DNA of 35,796 nt from Micromonospora qiuiae (GTDB taxonomy: Bacteria > Actinomycetota > Actinomycetes > Mycobacteriales > Micromonosporaceae), in assembly GCF_016863555.1 (NCBI RefSeq), contig NZ_BOPC01000078.1:1-35796 (forward strand). The letters are read 5' to 3'. Shown here piece after piece: positions 1-8,181 of this stretch (positions are counted from its first letter, which is position 1; the number at the start of each line of letters is the position of its first letter). Below the pieces are notes generated by a model, which saw only the letters and a list, made by a program, of their open reading frames with translations, was not told where the DNA came from and did not search any database. The position numbers and the translations under genes are program-made.

Positions 1-91
1 CGCGCCGCTTCTCCCGATCCGCGCCGCTTCTCCCGATCCGCGCCGCTTCTCCCGATCCGCGCCGCTTCTCCCGATCCGCGCCGCTTCTCCC
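1..91. repeat. 19-bp tandem repeat, about 4.8 copies
   Basis: The unit CGCGCCGCTTCTCCCGATC repeats perfectly at 1-19, 20-38, 39-57 and 58-76, with a 15-base partial copy at 77-91. The array starts at the window edge, so its true length is unknown. It lies downstream of the stop codon of the minus-strand AAA+ gene. There are no spacers, so it is a simple tandem array and not CRISPR. Confidence 0.95.
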
Positions 92-130
92 ACCCGGCCC
101 ACGCGGGCCTGCGGCGACCTCGATAATCCG

Positions 131-193
131 CGCAGTTTCGGGGAAGTTGCTGCGTCACGGGTGAGCTGACACCGCAACTTCGCCGAAACTGCG
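131..193. repeat. Imperfect inverted repeat, 20-bp arms
   Basis: Arms at 131-150 and 174-193 are complementary over 20 bases with one mismatch and enclose a 23-base loop. The element sits 42 bases past the stop of the minus-strand AAA+ gene, so it could fold at the 3' end of that transcript. There is no T-run. It could be a terminator-like hairpin or a dispersed REP-type palindrome; the sequence alone does not decide. A short run of CGGTCC-like repeats (about 203-230) lies between it and the gene. Confidence 0.75.
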
Positions 194-234
194 GTGTCAG
201 CCGGTCCCGGTCCCGGTCCCGGTTCCGGGCGGGC

Positions 235-1914
235 TCAGCGCCCGATCGCGGCCTGCACGTCGGCGACGGTCACCGTACGCAGCTCGTCGAGGCTGGGCCG
301 TTGGCCGGACTGGCGCAACCGCTGCGCCTGCGCCTTGCGGACACCCTCGAACAGTTTGCGGGCCTCGCGGGCGTTGCCGAAATTCTGGTCCCGTTCGATC
401 GTGCCGAAGTGCTCGCGGAGCACCTCCGCGACGCCGTCGGCGAGGAGGTACTCGTCGCCACTGGCCATCCGCTGCACGATGACGACCAACTGCTCCGGGG
501 AGTAGTTGCCGAACTCGATGGTCTTGGCGAATCGGGAGGCCAGACCCGGGTTGGCGTCGAGGAACTGGAGCATCTCCCCGGTGTAGCCAGCGGCGATCAC
601 GGCGACCTCGTCGCGGTGATCCTCCATCAACTTCACCAGCGTGTCGATGGCCTCCTGCCCGAAGTCAGCGCTGCCGCCCGACGACCGGGAAAGGGTGTAC
701 GCCTCGTCGATGAACAGCACACCGCCGCGCGCCTGGTCGAACGCCCCGGCGGTCTTCTCGGCGGTGTGGCCGATGTACTGGCCGACGAGGTCGCGCCGGG
801 ACACCTCACGGAACGCCCCACCGGGCAGCGCGCCCAATGCCGCGAGCAGGTCACCGTAGATGCGGGCCACAGTGGTCTTACCGGTACCGGGTGCGCCCGC
901 GAAGATCAGGTGGTGGCTGACCGCGCCGACCGGCAGCCCCGCGCTGCGCCGCCACTCGTTGACCTGGATTTCGTCGATGAGGGCGCGGACCTCCTCCTTC
1001 ACCGACTCGAGGCCGACCATCGCCTCCAGGTCGGCCAGCAGCTTCTCCACCCGGGCGGTGTCCTGCTGGGCGGCGGCGCGGGCAGCGTCGGCGCCGTACG
1101 TGGCCTTCCGGCTCGCCGTACCCTCCACGATGGTCGGGTTGGCTCCCTCGGCGATCTCGATCGCCGGCTGGGCGGTGTTCTCGGTGCTGCACTCCTCGAC
1201 CGTGCCGTTGCAGCCACGGCCGAAGGAGACCGCCGGGCCCCGCGTGTCGCGGATGCGGCAGCGCCGCAGGACCGGGGTGCTCTGGTGCACGACGGCCACC
1301 CCGGCGTGACCGGTCTGCGAGATGTCACAGGCCTCGATCGTGGGCCGGCCACCCTGGTAGACGTAGATGCCGCGGTTGCCGCAGCGGGTCACCGTGGTCG
1401 TGCGGATCGTCGGGGCGGCTCCGATCCGCACGATGATGCCGTCCTCGCTGAGGTCGGCGAACTCGCACCCCTCGACGGTGCCGTCGGAGTCCTCCACCAC
1501 CAGGCCGTAGCGGCCGCTCGTGACCCGGCAGCGGGCCAGCGTGAACTCCGTACGGCCGGCCAACTGGATCGCTGCGCCGAAGTTGGCGCTCAGCTCGCAC
1601 CCGGTCATGGTGAGCGCCGCCCGGTCGGCCACGACGACCGGCGCGTCACCCGCCTTGAGGACGAGGTCGCGCAGCTCCAGCCGACCCGAGTTGCAGGACA
1701 CCGTGGGGTACGTCCCGGAGGAGGCGTCGATGGTGACCGTTCCCGCGCCCTGCGCGGCGACGACGGTGACGCCTCGATCGTTGATGAACAGGGCCTCGTA
1801 GTAGGTGCCGGGACTGACCGACACGACAGTGTCGTCGGTGGCCACCGCCAGGGCCTCCCCGATCGAGGGGTAGGCGCCGGGCTGGTCCGGGGAGACGAGA
1901 AGGGTGCGCGTCAT
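235..1914 (-). CDS. EccA-like AAA+ ATPase with N-terminal right-handed beta-helix
   Basis: Predicted 559-aa cytoplasmic ATPase. Residues about 5-280 form short repeating turns (pattern such as TVEGCEF, TIEACDIS, VLRRCRI) typical of a right-handed parallel beta-helix. Residues about 295-559 are a CbbX/EccA-type AAA+ module with Walker A GAPGTGKTTVA (about 337-347) and Walker B GGVLFIDEA (about 400). In known EccA proteins the AAA module recognises ESX substrates, but their N-terminus is TPR-like; here a beta-helix takes that place. The start ATG at 1914 was chosen because GGAG lies just upstream and the protein then begins at the beta-helix; an in-frame ATG at 1974 would add 20 unstructured residues. 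It is divergent from the deaminase operon. A role in T7SS substrate handling is inferred from family and location. Confidence 0.85.
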   Translation of the reverse strand: MTRTLLVSPDQPGAYPSIGEALAVATDDTVVSVSPGTYYEALFINDRGVTVVAAQGAGTVTIDASSGTYPTVSCNSGRLELRDLVLKAGDAPVVVADRAALTMTGCELSANFGAAIQLAGRTEFTLARCRVTSGRYGLVVEDSDGTVEGCEFADLSEDGIIVRIGAAPTIRTTTVTRCGNRGIYVYQGGRPTIEACDISQTGHAGVAVVHQSTPVLRRCRIRDTRGPAVSFGRGCNGTVEECSTENTAQPAIEIAEGANPTIVEGTASRKATYGADAARAAAQQDTARVEKLLADLEAMVGLESVKEEVRALIDEIQVNEWRRSAGLPVGAVSHHLIFAGAPGTGKTTVARIYGDLLAALGALPGGAFREVSRRDLVGQYIGHTAEKTAGAFDQARGGVLFIDEAYTLSRSSGGSADFGQEAIDTLVKLMEDHRDEVAVIAAGYTGEMLQFLDANPGLASRFAKTIEFGNYSPEQLVVIVQRMASGDEYLLADGVAEVLREHFGTIERDQNFGNAREARKLFEGVRKAQAQRLRQSGQRPSLDELRTVTVADVQAAIGR

Positions 1915-2067
1915 GGCTCCGGGCTTCGTACGACGGCAGGAGGGGTTGCGCCGACGATATCCCAGGCGCCCCACACCGTGGAGCCCCGCATCGTGCGGCG
2001 CTCGCTAGGCTCGCTGGCGGAACCGGACCGGCCCCGGGTCGGATCCCTGTCGATAACGGGAGGACGG

Positions 2068-2451
2068 ATGGCGCAGCTGCGGATGCTGCCGCTGGCGGCG
2101 GGTGCGCTGCTGGTCGACGGCACCGTCCACACCCATACCTCGGTACGCGGCGACGTACCGCCCGAACTGCATCCGGTGATCCGGCGCTTCCTGCACGGGC
2201 TGCCCACCGGGCAGCGCGAGCGTTTCGCCGGCTGGTGCGCCGAGCCGGTGCTGATCTCCGACCGGTTGTACGCCGCCGAGGCCGGTGGGCCGCCGCTCGA
2301 AGCCGCCCGGGCCCGCTCGCTGCTGTGGGGCGCGAAGGTCCGGGTCACCCGGGTGCGGGAGGAGGGCGACCCGCGCCACGGCGAGGCCCAGCCGCCCTGT
2401 CGGTCGTGCGCGGCTCTGCTGGACTGGTTCGGCATCGAGGTGCTGGCATGA
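2068..2451 (+). CDS. Free-standing YwqJ-type deaminase
   Basis: 127-aa protein with the layout of the YwqJ deaminase family: H21/H23 in an HTHTS motif, C57-A58-E59 (cysteine replacing the usual zinc-ligand histidine, with the catalytic glutamate kept) and P110-C111-x-x-C114. In toxin deaminases these residues bind zinc and activate water to deaminate a base or nucleotide; the substrate here is unknown. GGGAGG lies upstream of the ATG at 2068. The stop overlaps the next gene (ATGA), so it is translationally coupled to the SUKH-3 gene. It lacks any delivery domain or signal peptide, unlike usual polymorphic toxins. The giant protein at 19935 carries a related domain with the same CAE and PPCRSC motifs. 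It could be an orphan toxin, a decoy or an intracellular effector. Confidence 0.85.
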   Translation: MAQLRMLPLAAGALLVDGTVHTHTSVRGDVPPELHPVIRRFLHGLPTGQRERFAGWCAEPVLISDRLYAAEAGGPPLEAARARSLLWGAKVRVTRVREEGDPRHGEAQPPCRSCAALLDWFGIEVLA

Positions 2452-2933
2452 CCGAACGTTTTCCGTCGCTGGTGGCCGAGACTCTCGCCGCCGCCGGCTG
2501 GTCGCCCGGCCGGCGTGATGACGCCCGGGCCCGCGAGTGGGCGCTGCGCATCGCCGCCGACGCCGCGCCGGACGGCCGCCAGCACGTCGTGACCCCCGCC
2601 GCCATCGAGGCGTACGCCGAGTTCGGTGGGCTGCGCGTACGCCCGCAGGGTGAGGGCGAGCAGATCGCACCCAGTGCCTTCGACCTCGATCCGTTCCGGG
2701 TACGGCACTCGGTGGCCACCCTCGCCGAGTTGGCGGAGGTGACCGGGGCGCCGCTCGCCCCGCTCGGCGAGGAGGGCGACGGCACCGGCATCCTCGCCGT
2801 CGACGAGCAGGGCCGGGTGTTCGTACTCGACCACACCGGGGACTGGTTTCTCGGGGCGAGCGTCGACGAGGCGATCACCGCGCTGGTGCTCGGCCGTCAG
2901 CCCGAACGGGTACGCGGGGATGGCACCTGGTGA
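2448..2933 (+). CDS. SUKH-3 family immunity protein
   Basis: 161-aa soluble protein. It shows SUKH-3 hallmarks: an AGWSPGR segment near residue 15-25, a YAEFGGL motif near 55-62, and a C-terminal GRVFVLDHTGDWFLG stretch followed by a helix with DEAI. SUKH proteins are immunity proteins in toxin systems, and SUKH-3 is a known neighbour of deaminase toxins. Start and stop both overlap neighbours (ATGA with the deaminase, GTGA with the SseB gene), giving a tight operon. Neutralisation of the upstream deaminase is the natural inference but is not shown. It resembles the C-terminal half of the protein at 14471-15220. Confidence 0.85.
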   Translation: MTERFPSLVAETLAAAGWSPGRRDDARAREWALRIAADAAPDGRQHVVTPAAIEAYAEFGGLRVRPQGEGEQIAPSAFDLDPFRVRHSVATLAELAEVTGAPLAPLGEEGDGTGILAVDEQGRVFVLDHTGDWFLGASVDEAITALVLGRQPERVRGDGTW

Positions 2934-4186
2934 CCGGCTGGCAGCCGAGCACCGCCACCGAGCGGGCGCTGGTGGCCGCGGCCGAGGCGGACGACCGGGA
3001 GGCTTTCCTGGCCGCACTCGGCGCCGGCCCGCTGTTGCTGCCCGTGTCGCCAGCGGCGGCGACCGGCGGGGAGCCGGTGGCCTGGCCGACGGGCCAGCAC
3101 GACGGGGTGACCCATGTGATCGCCTACACCTCGTCGGCGGCGATCGCCGCCGGACTGCCCGGCGAGTCCGTCAGCTACCACGTCTTCGGGCTGGCCGACC
3201 TCGCCGTCGACTGGCCCGACGACGACTGGGCGCTGGCCGTCGACGCCGGGCTGCCCATCGGCGTCCGGCTCACCGCCGACGAGCTGCGTACGCTCGCCGC
3301 ACCCGCCGTCGAGGCCGAGCGACCGCTGCGTGAGGCGATCCTGCGGCAGGACCCGAACGCCCTGATGTCCGCGCTGCTGCGGGCCGAGCTGGCGCTGCCG
3401 CTGCGACCGGACGCCCCGGCGACCCGGGATCTCGCCGACCCGGAGTTCCCGTGGTGGAGCCTGCCGGACGAGCAGGGCCGGGTCAGCCTGCCGGTGTTCA
3501 CCTCCGAGGCCCGGCTGCGGCAGGCGCTCGGAGATCGTGAGCTGGTGGTGGTCAGCAGCCTCCAGCTGACCGAGCACTGGCCGGACCGGTCCTGGCAGCT
3601 CCTGCTCAACCCGGACACGCCGCTGGCCGCGGCGCTGCCCGGCGAGGCGGTGCTGACGCTGCGCGACTGGCTCGGCGAGCTACGGCAGGTGGTCACCGAG
3701 GCGGCCGAGCAGGAGCAACGCCGCCAGCAGACGGCCGCGTACGCCGACCCGTCGGCACTGGGCGTACCGGTGCCCCGGCCGGCGTCGGAGGCGGAGGTCG
3801 ATGACGAGCCCGACCCGGATGTGCCACTGATGCTGCAACTGGTCATCCCGCACCGGTATCTGCCGTCCTACCTCGACGACGGCTACGACCGGGCGGCCGG
3901 GCTGGTGCACGCCTGGCACGGCCCGGGGCGGGACACCCCGATCCGGCTCTACCGTCGGTTGGGACTGCTCGGCGAGGGGTCGCCGTTCGAGGAGTCGGAC
4001 GAGTGGGTGGCCGTCCTGCGTTGGCCGCCCAACGAGGCCACACCCGAGGAGTGGGGCCAGGGCCGGCCCCGGATGGAGTCGCTGGTCGTCCCGGACGGCA
4101 CCGAACTGCACTGCCTGCACCAGGACGGCCGTGACGAGCTGCTGGCCCGCTTCGACGCGGCTGACCGCCGCTGGTCGCCGGCCTGA
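2930..4186 (+). CDS. SseB-domain protein, two copies
   Basis: 418-aa soluble protein starting at a GTG that overlaps the previous stop. Residues about 10-115 and 130-250 look like two SseB N-terminal-type domains, each with an LxLPV-type strand, a phrase such as VIAYTSSAA or LPVFTSEAR, and a later DWPDDDWALAVDAG or HWPDRSWQLLLNPD stretch. A charged linker follows, then about 130 residues (285-418) rich in Trp and acidic residues with no family I recognise. SseB domains are common beside actinobacterial T7SS and toxin loci, but their role there is unclear. It has no signal peptide or membrane segment. It is the third gene of the deaminase/SUKH-3 operon. Confidence 0.8.
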   Translation: MTGWQPSTATERALVAAAEADDREAFLAALGAGPLLLPVSPAAATGGEPVAWPTGQHDGVTHVIAYTSSAAIAAGLPGESVSYHVFGLADLAVDWPDDDWALAVDAGLPIGVRLTADELRTLAAPAVEAERPLREAILRQDPNALMSALLRAELALPLRPDAPATRDLADPEFPWWSLPDEQGRVSLPVFTSEARLRQALGDRELVVVSSLQLTEHWPDRSWQLLLNPDTPLAAALPGEAVLTLRDWLGELRQVVTEAAEQEQRRQQTAAYADPSALGVPVPRPASEAEVDDEPDPDVPLMLQLVIPHRYLPSYLDDGYDRAAGLVHAWHGPGRDTPIRLYRRLGLLGEGSPFEESDEWVAVLRWPPNEATPEEWGQGRPRMESLVVPDGTELHCLHQDGRDELLARFDAADRRWSPA

Positions 4187-4249
4187 TTCCTCGCGGTTCG
4201 CCGAGCCGGCGTCCGGCCCGAGCTGAGACGTCGTCCTGGCCGGCCCGCG

Positions 4250-4396
4250 GCATCGGCTGGCCGCATTGGCCGGGTCCGGTCCGTGGCATGGCCGGGTCCA
4301 GTCCGTGGCATGGCCGGGTTCGGTCCGCGGCACTGGCCGGTCTGGGGCGTTGGCCGGTCTGTGGCATTGGCCGGTCCGGGGCATCGGCCGGGCCGG
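4250..4396. repeat. Degenerate tandem GGCATGGCCGG-type repeats
   Basis: About seven imperfect copies of a phrase such as GTGGCATGGCCGGGTCCG are spaced 16-25 bases apart. They fill the gap between the convergent SseB gene (stop 4186) and the membrane-protein gene (stop 4398). No gene is supported here. Such repeats can act as a transcription barrier between converging genes, which is inference only. Confidence 0.75.
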
Positions 4397-4397
4397 G

Positions 4398-4964
4398 TCA
4401 GCGACGGCGGGCGGCGAACCAGGTGCGGGCCGGCGGGCTCTTGATCAGAGCGAGTGACACGCCGGCGAGGCCGCCCACCACCAGCGGCGTGACCATCGTG
4501 GGGTGGTAGCTCAGCTTGCCCTGCATCAGCAGCGTGACGATGACGACGACGAAGAGCCCGAAGGTGAAGCCCGCCGGCACGGCCAGTCCCTGGGCGTTGT
4601 CGCCCGTCCAGGCCATCAGGACCCCGATCGAGGCGAGGAACACCACCAGCAGGGCGAGAGCGAGCACGGCCGCTCCGATGCCGACCACCAGGAATCTGCC
4701 GAGCCCGTCACCCTCGGCCTTCATCATCGCGCGGAAGAAGCCGATCCCGGCGATCAGCCAGGTGACGACCGACGGCACCATCAGCAGCACCGCGAGGGTG
4801 ACGACGAACGGGCGCCGGCGCGGTGGCGCCGGCTCGCTCTGCGGCGGGCCGACGATCGGGGCGGGGCCGGGAACCGGCGAGGAGGCGTGGCCCGGGGCCG
4901 GGCCGAGAATCGGGGACGGGCTGTGGATCGGTGGCGGAGACTCTCCGGCTGGTGTGGACGGCAT
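4398..4964 (-). CDS. Small multi-pass membrane protein with Pro-rich N-terminus
   Basis: 188-aa protein. Residues 1-50 are rich in Pro, Gly and Ser and end in Arg-rich PPRRRP; four hydrophobic segments follow at about 52-78, 91-118, 127-147 and 157-175, and the tail is basic. The start has an excellent ribosome site (GAGGAGG) in the 23-base gap after the upstream mycosin gene, so both are probably co-transcribed. I do not recognise a family with a known function. Position at the end of the eccC-mycP run suggests an accessory T7SS membrane protein, which is inference. Confidence 0.8.
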   Translation of the reverse strand: MPSTPAGESPPPIHSPSPILGPAPGHASSPVPGPAPIVGPPQSEPAPPRRRPFVVTLAVLLMVPSVVTWLIAGIGFFRAMMKAEGDGLGRFLVVGIGAAVLALALLVVFLASIGVLMAWTGDNAQGLAVPAGFTFGLFVVVIVTLLMQGKLSYHPTMVTPLVVGGLAGVSLALIKSPPARTWFAARRR

Positions 4965-4987
4965 TGCTGCCTCCTCGGGGCGGGCGG

Positions 4988-6280
4988 TCAGCCGGGCGGT
5001 CGGCGCCAGACCTCGTCGTCGGTAGCGCCCATGGGTTGGCCGGCTCCGGCTGTCGGCGTCCCGGCGACCGGTGGCGTGCCGGCGCTCCCGGGTGCTGCCC
5101 CGACCGCTGACAGCGGGTCGTTCCCGGCCAGCATGGCCCGGCGCCGACGTGCGCGGCGGCGCAGTCTGACGATGGCCACCACGACACCGGCGAGGACGGC
5201 CAGGATCGCCAGCCAGACCAGCACCACGATCACGGTTTCCTCGGCCCCGGGACCCTTGATGGCGCGGGCAGCGGCCAGCTCCTCGTCGATCTCCGGCTCC
5301 TGCGGGGCTGCCGCCCGGGCGCCGCGGCCGTCGGGTTCACCGGTGAGTGCCTGCCGGATGTCGAGTACGCCCCATCCGTAGTACAGGTCCTTGCCCGGGT
5401 CGCCCGCGTCCTGCGTGGTCTCCAGCAGGCGCTGGAACATCTCGTGCGCGGTCAGGTCCGGGTACTTCTCCTTGATCAGGGCAAGCGCGCCCGAGACGAT
5501 CGCGGTGGCCCCGCTGCTGCCGGTCGCGGTGACGTACCTGCCGCCGGGGGCGGCCTGGACGATGTCCTCGCCCGGCGCGGCGATGTTGACCTCCTCGGCC
5601 GGCAGGGCCGCCTCCTTGCTGATGACCCCCTTGCGATCGGTGCCGTTGACGGCGATGGCGCCCGCATGCCGGGCCGGATTTCCGATCAATGAGTCCTTGC
5701 GGTTGCCGACGCCGGCGACCACCACGACGTTGTTCTGGTACGCCCGGTCGACCGCGCGGTTGAGTTCCTCGTTGAAGCTGCTGGACAGCGACACGTTGAC
5801 GATGTCCGCGCCGGCATCGACCGCCCAGTTGATGCCGGCGGCGAGCGCCGTCGGTGCGATCAGGGGGCTGCGTTCGCTCTTGACGGTCACCGGGAGGATC
5901 TTGGCCTTCGGAGCGACGCCGAGTACGCCGTTGCGGTTGCCCGGCCCGTGCCCGTGCCCGGCGATCAGCGACGCCATGCCGGTGCCGTGCCCCTCCCGGT
6001 CGACACGGCCCTTGGTGTCGTCGTCGTAGAGGTCGACGCCGGGCAGGACATTGCGCTCAAGGTCCGGGTGCTTCGCGTCGACTCCGCTGTCGATGACCGC
6101 CACGACGATGCCTTCGCCCTGGCTGAGTTTGTGCATCTCGGCCAGCCCCAGGGCCTTGACGTGCCACGAGTCGTCCCTGGTGGAGTCCGCCAGGGCGGGC
6201 GCGGCAGGCAGGGTGAGGGCGGCCAGGACGCCCACGGCGGTGAACGCCGCGGCGGCTGCCGATCGGGTGAGGACACGCAT
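4988..6280 (-). CDS. mycP: Type VII secretion mycosin (S8 serine protease) 1
   Basis: 430-aa subtilisin-family protease of the MycP type. A signal peptide covers residues 1-31 (cleavage after ALA). The triad is D64 (VIDSGVD), H98 (GHGTG) and S256 (GSSGATA), with oxyanion Asn N193 (AGVGN). A C-terminal membrane helix (about 348-371) and an Arg-rich cytoplasmic tail anchor it with the protease outside the membrane. In ESX systems MycP stabilises the membrane complex and can process substrates. The serine motif lacks the usual proline (GSSGATA rather than GTSxAxP), and the mature protein has no cysteine, unlike the second mycosin at 17709. A clear AGAGGAAGG site lies upstream. It is followed 23 bases later by the small membrane-protein gene. 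Confidence 0.93.
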   Translation of the reverse strand: MRVLTRSAAAAAFTAVGVLAALTLPAAPALADSTRDDSWHVKALGLAEMHKLSQGEGIVVAVIDSGVDAKHPDLERNVLPGVDLYDDDTKGRVDREGHGTGMASLIAGHGHGPGNRNGVLGVAPKAKILPVTVKSERSPLIAPTALAAGINWAVDAGADIVNVSLSSSFNEELNRAVDRAYQNNVVVVAGVGNRKDSLIGNPARHAGAIAVNGTDRKGVISKEAALPAEEVNIAAPGEDIVQAAPGGRYVTATGSSGATAIVSGALALIKEKYPDLTAHEMFQRLLETTQDAGDPGKDLYYGWGVLDIRQALTGEPDGRGARAAAPQEPEIDEELAAARAIKGPGAEETVIVVLVWLAILAVLAGVVVAIVRLRRRARRRRAMLAGNDPLSAVGAAPGSAGTPPVAGTPTAGAGQPMGATDDEVWRRPPG

Positions 6281-6346
6281 GCCCGTCTACCTTCCTCTGT
6301 GGGTCGTCGCGCCGGACGACCTGGCGTGGACGGTCACCGCATGGTA

Positions 6347-6380
6347 CGGGCCGGCCACCCGAGGTTGCGTGACCGGCCCG
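6347..6380 (-). terminator. GC hairpin after the PPE-like gene
   Basis: Arms CGGGCCGG (6347-6354) and CCGGCCCG (6373-6380) can pair across an 18-base loop. The hairpin begins 7 bases past the stop of the minus-strand PPE-like gene and lies before mycP. No T-run is present, so it may be a weak terminator, an attenuator or a 3'-end stabiliser. A minus-strand TACCAT (6346-6341) in the same gap could be a -10 box for mycP. Confidence 0.35.
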
Positions 6381-6386
6381 CCCTGG

Positions 6387-8144
6387 TCAGCTCTGGCCGA
6401 GCGCCCTGCCCTGCTCGCGGGGGCGTTGCTCCGTCGGAGCCTCGACCACGCCAACGGCGGACGACTCGGTGTCCCACAGTTCGTCCCCGTCGCCGTACTC
6501 CCAGGTCTCCTGTTGCCCGGCGTGCGGTACGGCCTTGTGTGGGCCCGGCGTGACCGGCCCGCCGCGTCGGCCGCCGAGCGACGGTGCCGGACCGGTGGCC
6601 GGTGCGGGCCGGGCGCTGCCGGCCCGGCCGCTCAGGTCCGGCCGTGCGCCGCTACCCGGGGCGCCCGGGCCGGTGGCTGGCGTCGCCGGCTTGCCGGTGG
6701 GCGTGACTGGCGGCTTGCCGGGACGGCCGGTGAGCGGGGTGCCCGCGCTGGGCGGGGTGCCCGGCGCGGTGCCCCGCTGGCCGGGGCGGGCCGTGGAGCC
6801 GGGCAGTCGCGGACTCGACGGTGGTGGGGTGGCCGAGACCCCCGGGCGGGCCCCGGTGCCCGGCCGGCTGGACCCGAGCCCGGGCCGACCGCCGCCGGTG
6901 TTGCCCGGCAGCGTCGGACGGTTCGGGGCTTGGCCACGCCGGCCACCGGGCGGCGGCGCCCCAGACCCGCTGCCGGGGCCACCGGCCCCGGGAAGTGTGG
7001 GACGGTTCGGGGCGGGGCCGCGGCTACCCGTGGTGGGGGGACCGCCCGATCCCGGCAGGGTGGTCCGCGGGGCGTTCGGCCGGCCTCCCGAGCCCGGCGA
7101 GGACAGGCCGGGGTTCGTCGGCCGGGGCCCGGGACCGGCCACCGGTGGCACGGCCGGACCGGGAGGTGGGGGCGTGCTCGGCGTGTTGACGGTAGGCGGC
7201 GGGGCGGGTGCGGGCCCGGTGGGCGCAGTGGGGGTGGCGGTGCCCGCGAGGCCGACACCCTCCGGGAGGTTCGGGGGCGGCGGGGTGGTGGGCGCGGTCG
7301 GCCGGTCGCCAAGGTCCGGCTGGTTCGGCGAGTCCGGGCGGTTCGGCATGTCTGGGCGGTTCGGCTGGTCCGGCCGGCCGCCCTTCAGCTTGGGCTTGCC
7401 CGGCGGGGTGCCGGGTGTGCCCGGCTTGCCCGGCCTGACGGGCCGGGGAATCGCGTTCGGGTTGGTGGCGACCGCGTCGGTGGGGCCCTTGAACTTCCCG
7501 CCTCGGGAGAGGTTGGAGATGTAGACGTCGATGTAGAGGTCGGCCAGTGGCTTCGCGATGTTCTTGGCGCGCTGGTGGTACTCGTTCTGTACGTCCTCGT
7601 ACGACTTGCCGTCGTTACCCGTGACACCCGGGATCCAGTCGATCAGGTCGGCCGCTTGGAATCCTTCGTCCTTCTTGCGGCGCTCGCTCTGCCGGATCTG
7701 CTCGGCCCGGTACTCCTCCCAGAGCTTCTTCATGTCGCGCTGGCTGGTTTCGATCTTGCTAGCAAGCTGCTCCAGGCCGGCGGCGTTGTTGGTGGCGACG
7801 TTCTTCCACTCGTCCAGCGAGTGCAACGTCGCGCCCACCCGGGACATGAAGACGCGGGCCGCGGGCGACTTCCACCGGGCGTCCAGCGCGTCGGCGTGAC
7901 GCTTGAGATTGTCCCGGGTGGACTGCAGCAGGCTGGCCGCCCGCCGCCACGTCTCGGCGAGCGCGGTGGTGCGCTCGTCGCTCTCCTTGCGGACGTACTC
8001 CCACATCTGCTCGATGTTGACGGAGTCCCACGCCGTGGGCTCGTACGGCGCGGCCTGTGCGGCGCGATCGGCCGCGTAGTCGTCCGACACGCCGGAGTAC
8101 GGGTGGTAGCTGATCGGCTGCCAGCCGTAGTAGTCGTCGGTCAT
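6387..8144 (-). CDS. PPE/EspB-like T7SS substrate with long Pro/Gly-rich tail
   Basis: 585-aa protein. Residues about 40-215 are helical, with a W-K-S turn at 91-93 in the place of the W-x-G turn of WXG100/PPE proteins. Residues about 225-540 are low complexity, rich in Pro, Gly, Thr and Arg, with repeated RPTLPG phrases. The last 45 residues return to order (TWEYGDGDELWDTES, then VEAPTEQRP), an ending I associate with EspB/PPE-like ESX proteins of non-mycobacterial actinobacteria. It has no signal peptide or membrane helix, as expected of a T7SS substrate. It lies 37 bases after the 209-aa gene in the eccC-mycP run. Substrate status is inferred. Confidence 0.75.
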   Translation of the reverse strand: MTDDYYGWQPISYHPYSGVSDDYAADRAAQAAPYEPTAWDSVNIEQMWEYVRKESDERTTALAETWRRAASLLQSTRDNLKRHADALDARWKSPAARVFMSRVGATLHSLDEWKNVATNNAAGLEQLASKIETSQRDMKKLWEEYRAEQIRQSERRKKDEGFQAADLIDWIPGVTGNDGKSYEDVQNEYHQRAKNIAKPLADLYIDVYISNLSRGGKFKGPTDAVATNPNAIPRPVRPGKPGTPGTPPGKPKLKGGRPDQPNRPDMPNRPDSPNQPDLGDRPTAPTTPPPPNLPEGVGLAGTATPTAPTGPAPAPPPTVNTPSTPPPPGPAVPPVAGPGPRPTNPGLSSPGSGGRPNAPRTTLPGSGGPPTTGSRGPAPNRPTLPGAGGPGSGSGAPPPGGRRGQAPNRPTLPGNTGGGRPGLGSSRPGTGARPGVSATPPPSSPRLPGSTARPGQRGTAPGTPPSAGTPLTGRPGKPPVTPTGKPATPATGPGAPGSGARPDLSGRAGSARPAPATGPAPSLGGRRGGPVTPGPHKAVPHAGQQETWEYGDGDELWDTESSAVGVVEAPTEQRPREQGRALGQS

Positions 8145-8181
8145 CCCCGCTCCTCGACTCCTGTGTCCCTACCGTTTCCGA

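Noticed and set aside
1..91. CRISPR array
   Set aside because: The repeats are directly adjacent without spacers and no cas genes are present.
301..2067. Upstream extension of the plus-strand frame before the deaminase
   Set aside because: It is antisense to the beta-helix/AAA+ gene; the real deaminase start is ATG 2068 with GGGAGG.
4187..4397. Small genes in the repeat-filled convergent gap
   Set aside because: Frames there simply translate the GGCATGGCCGG repeats on both strands and have no ribosome sites.
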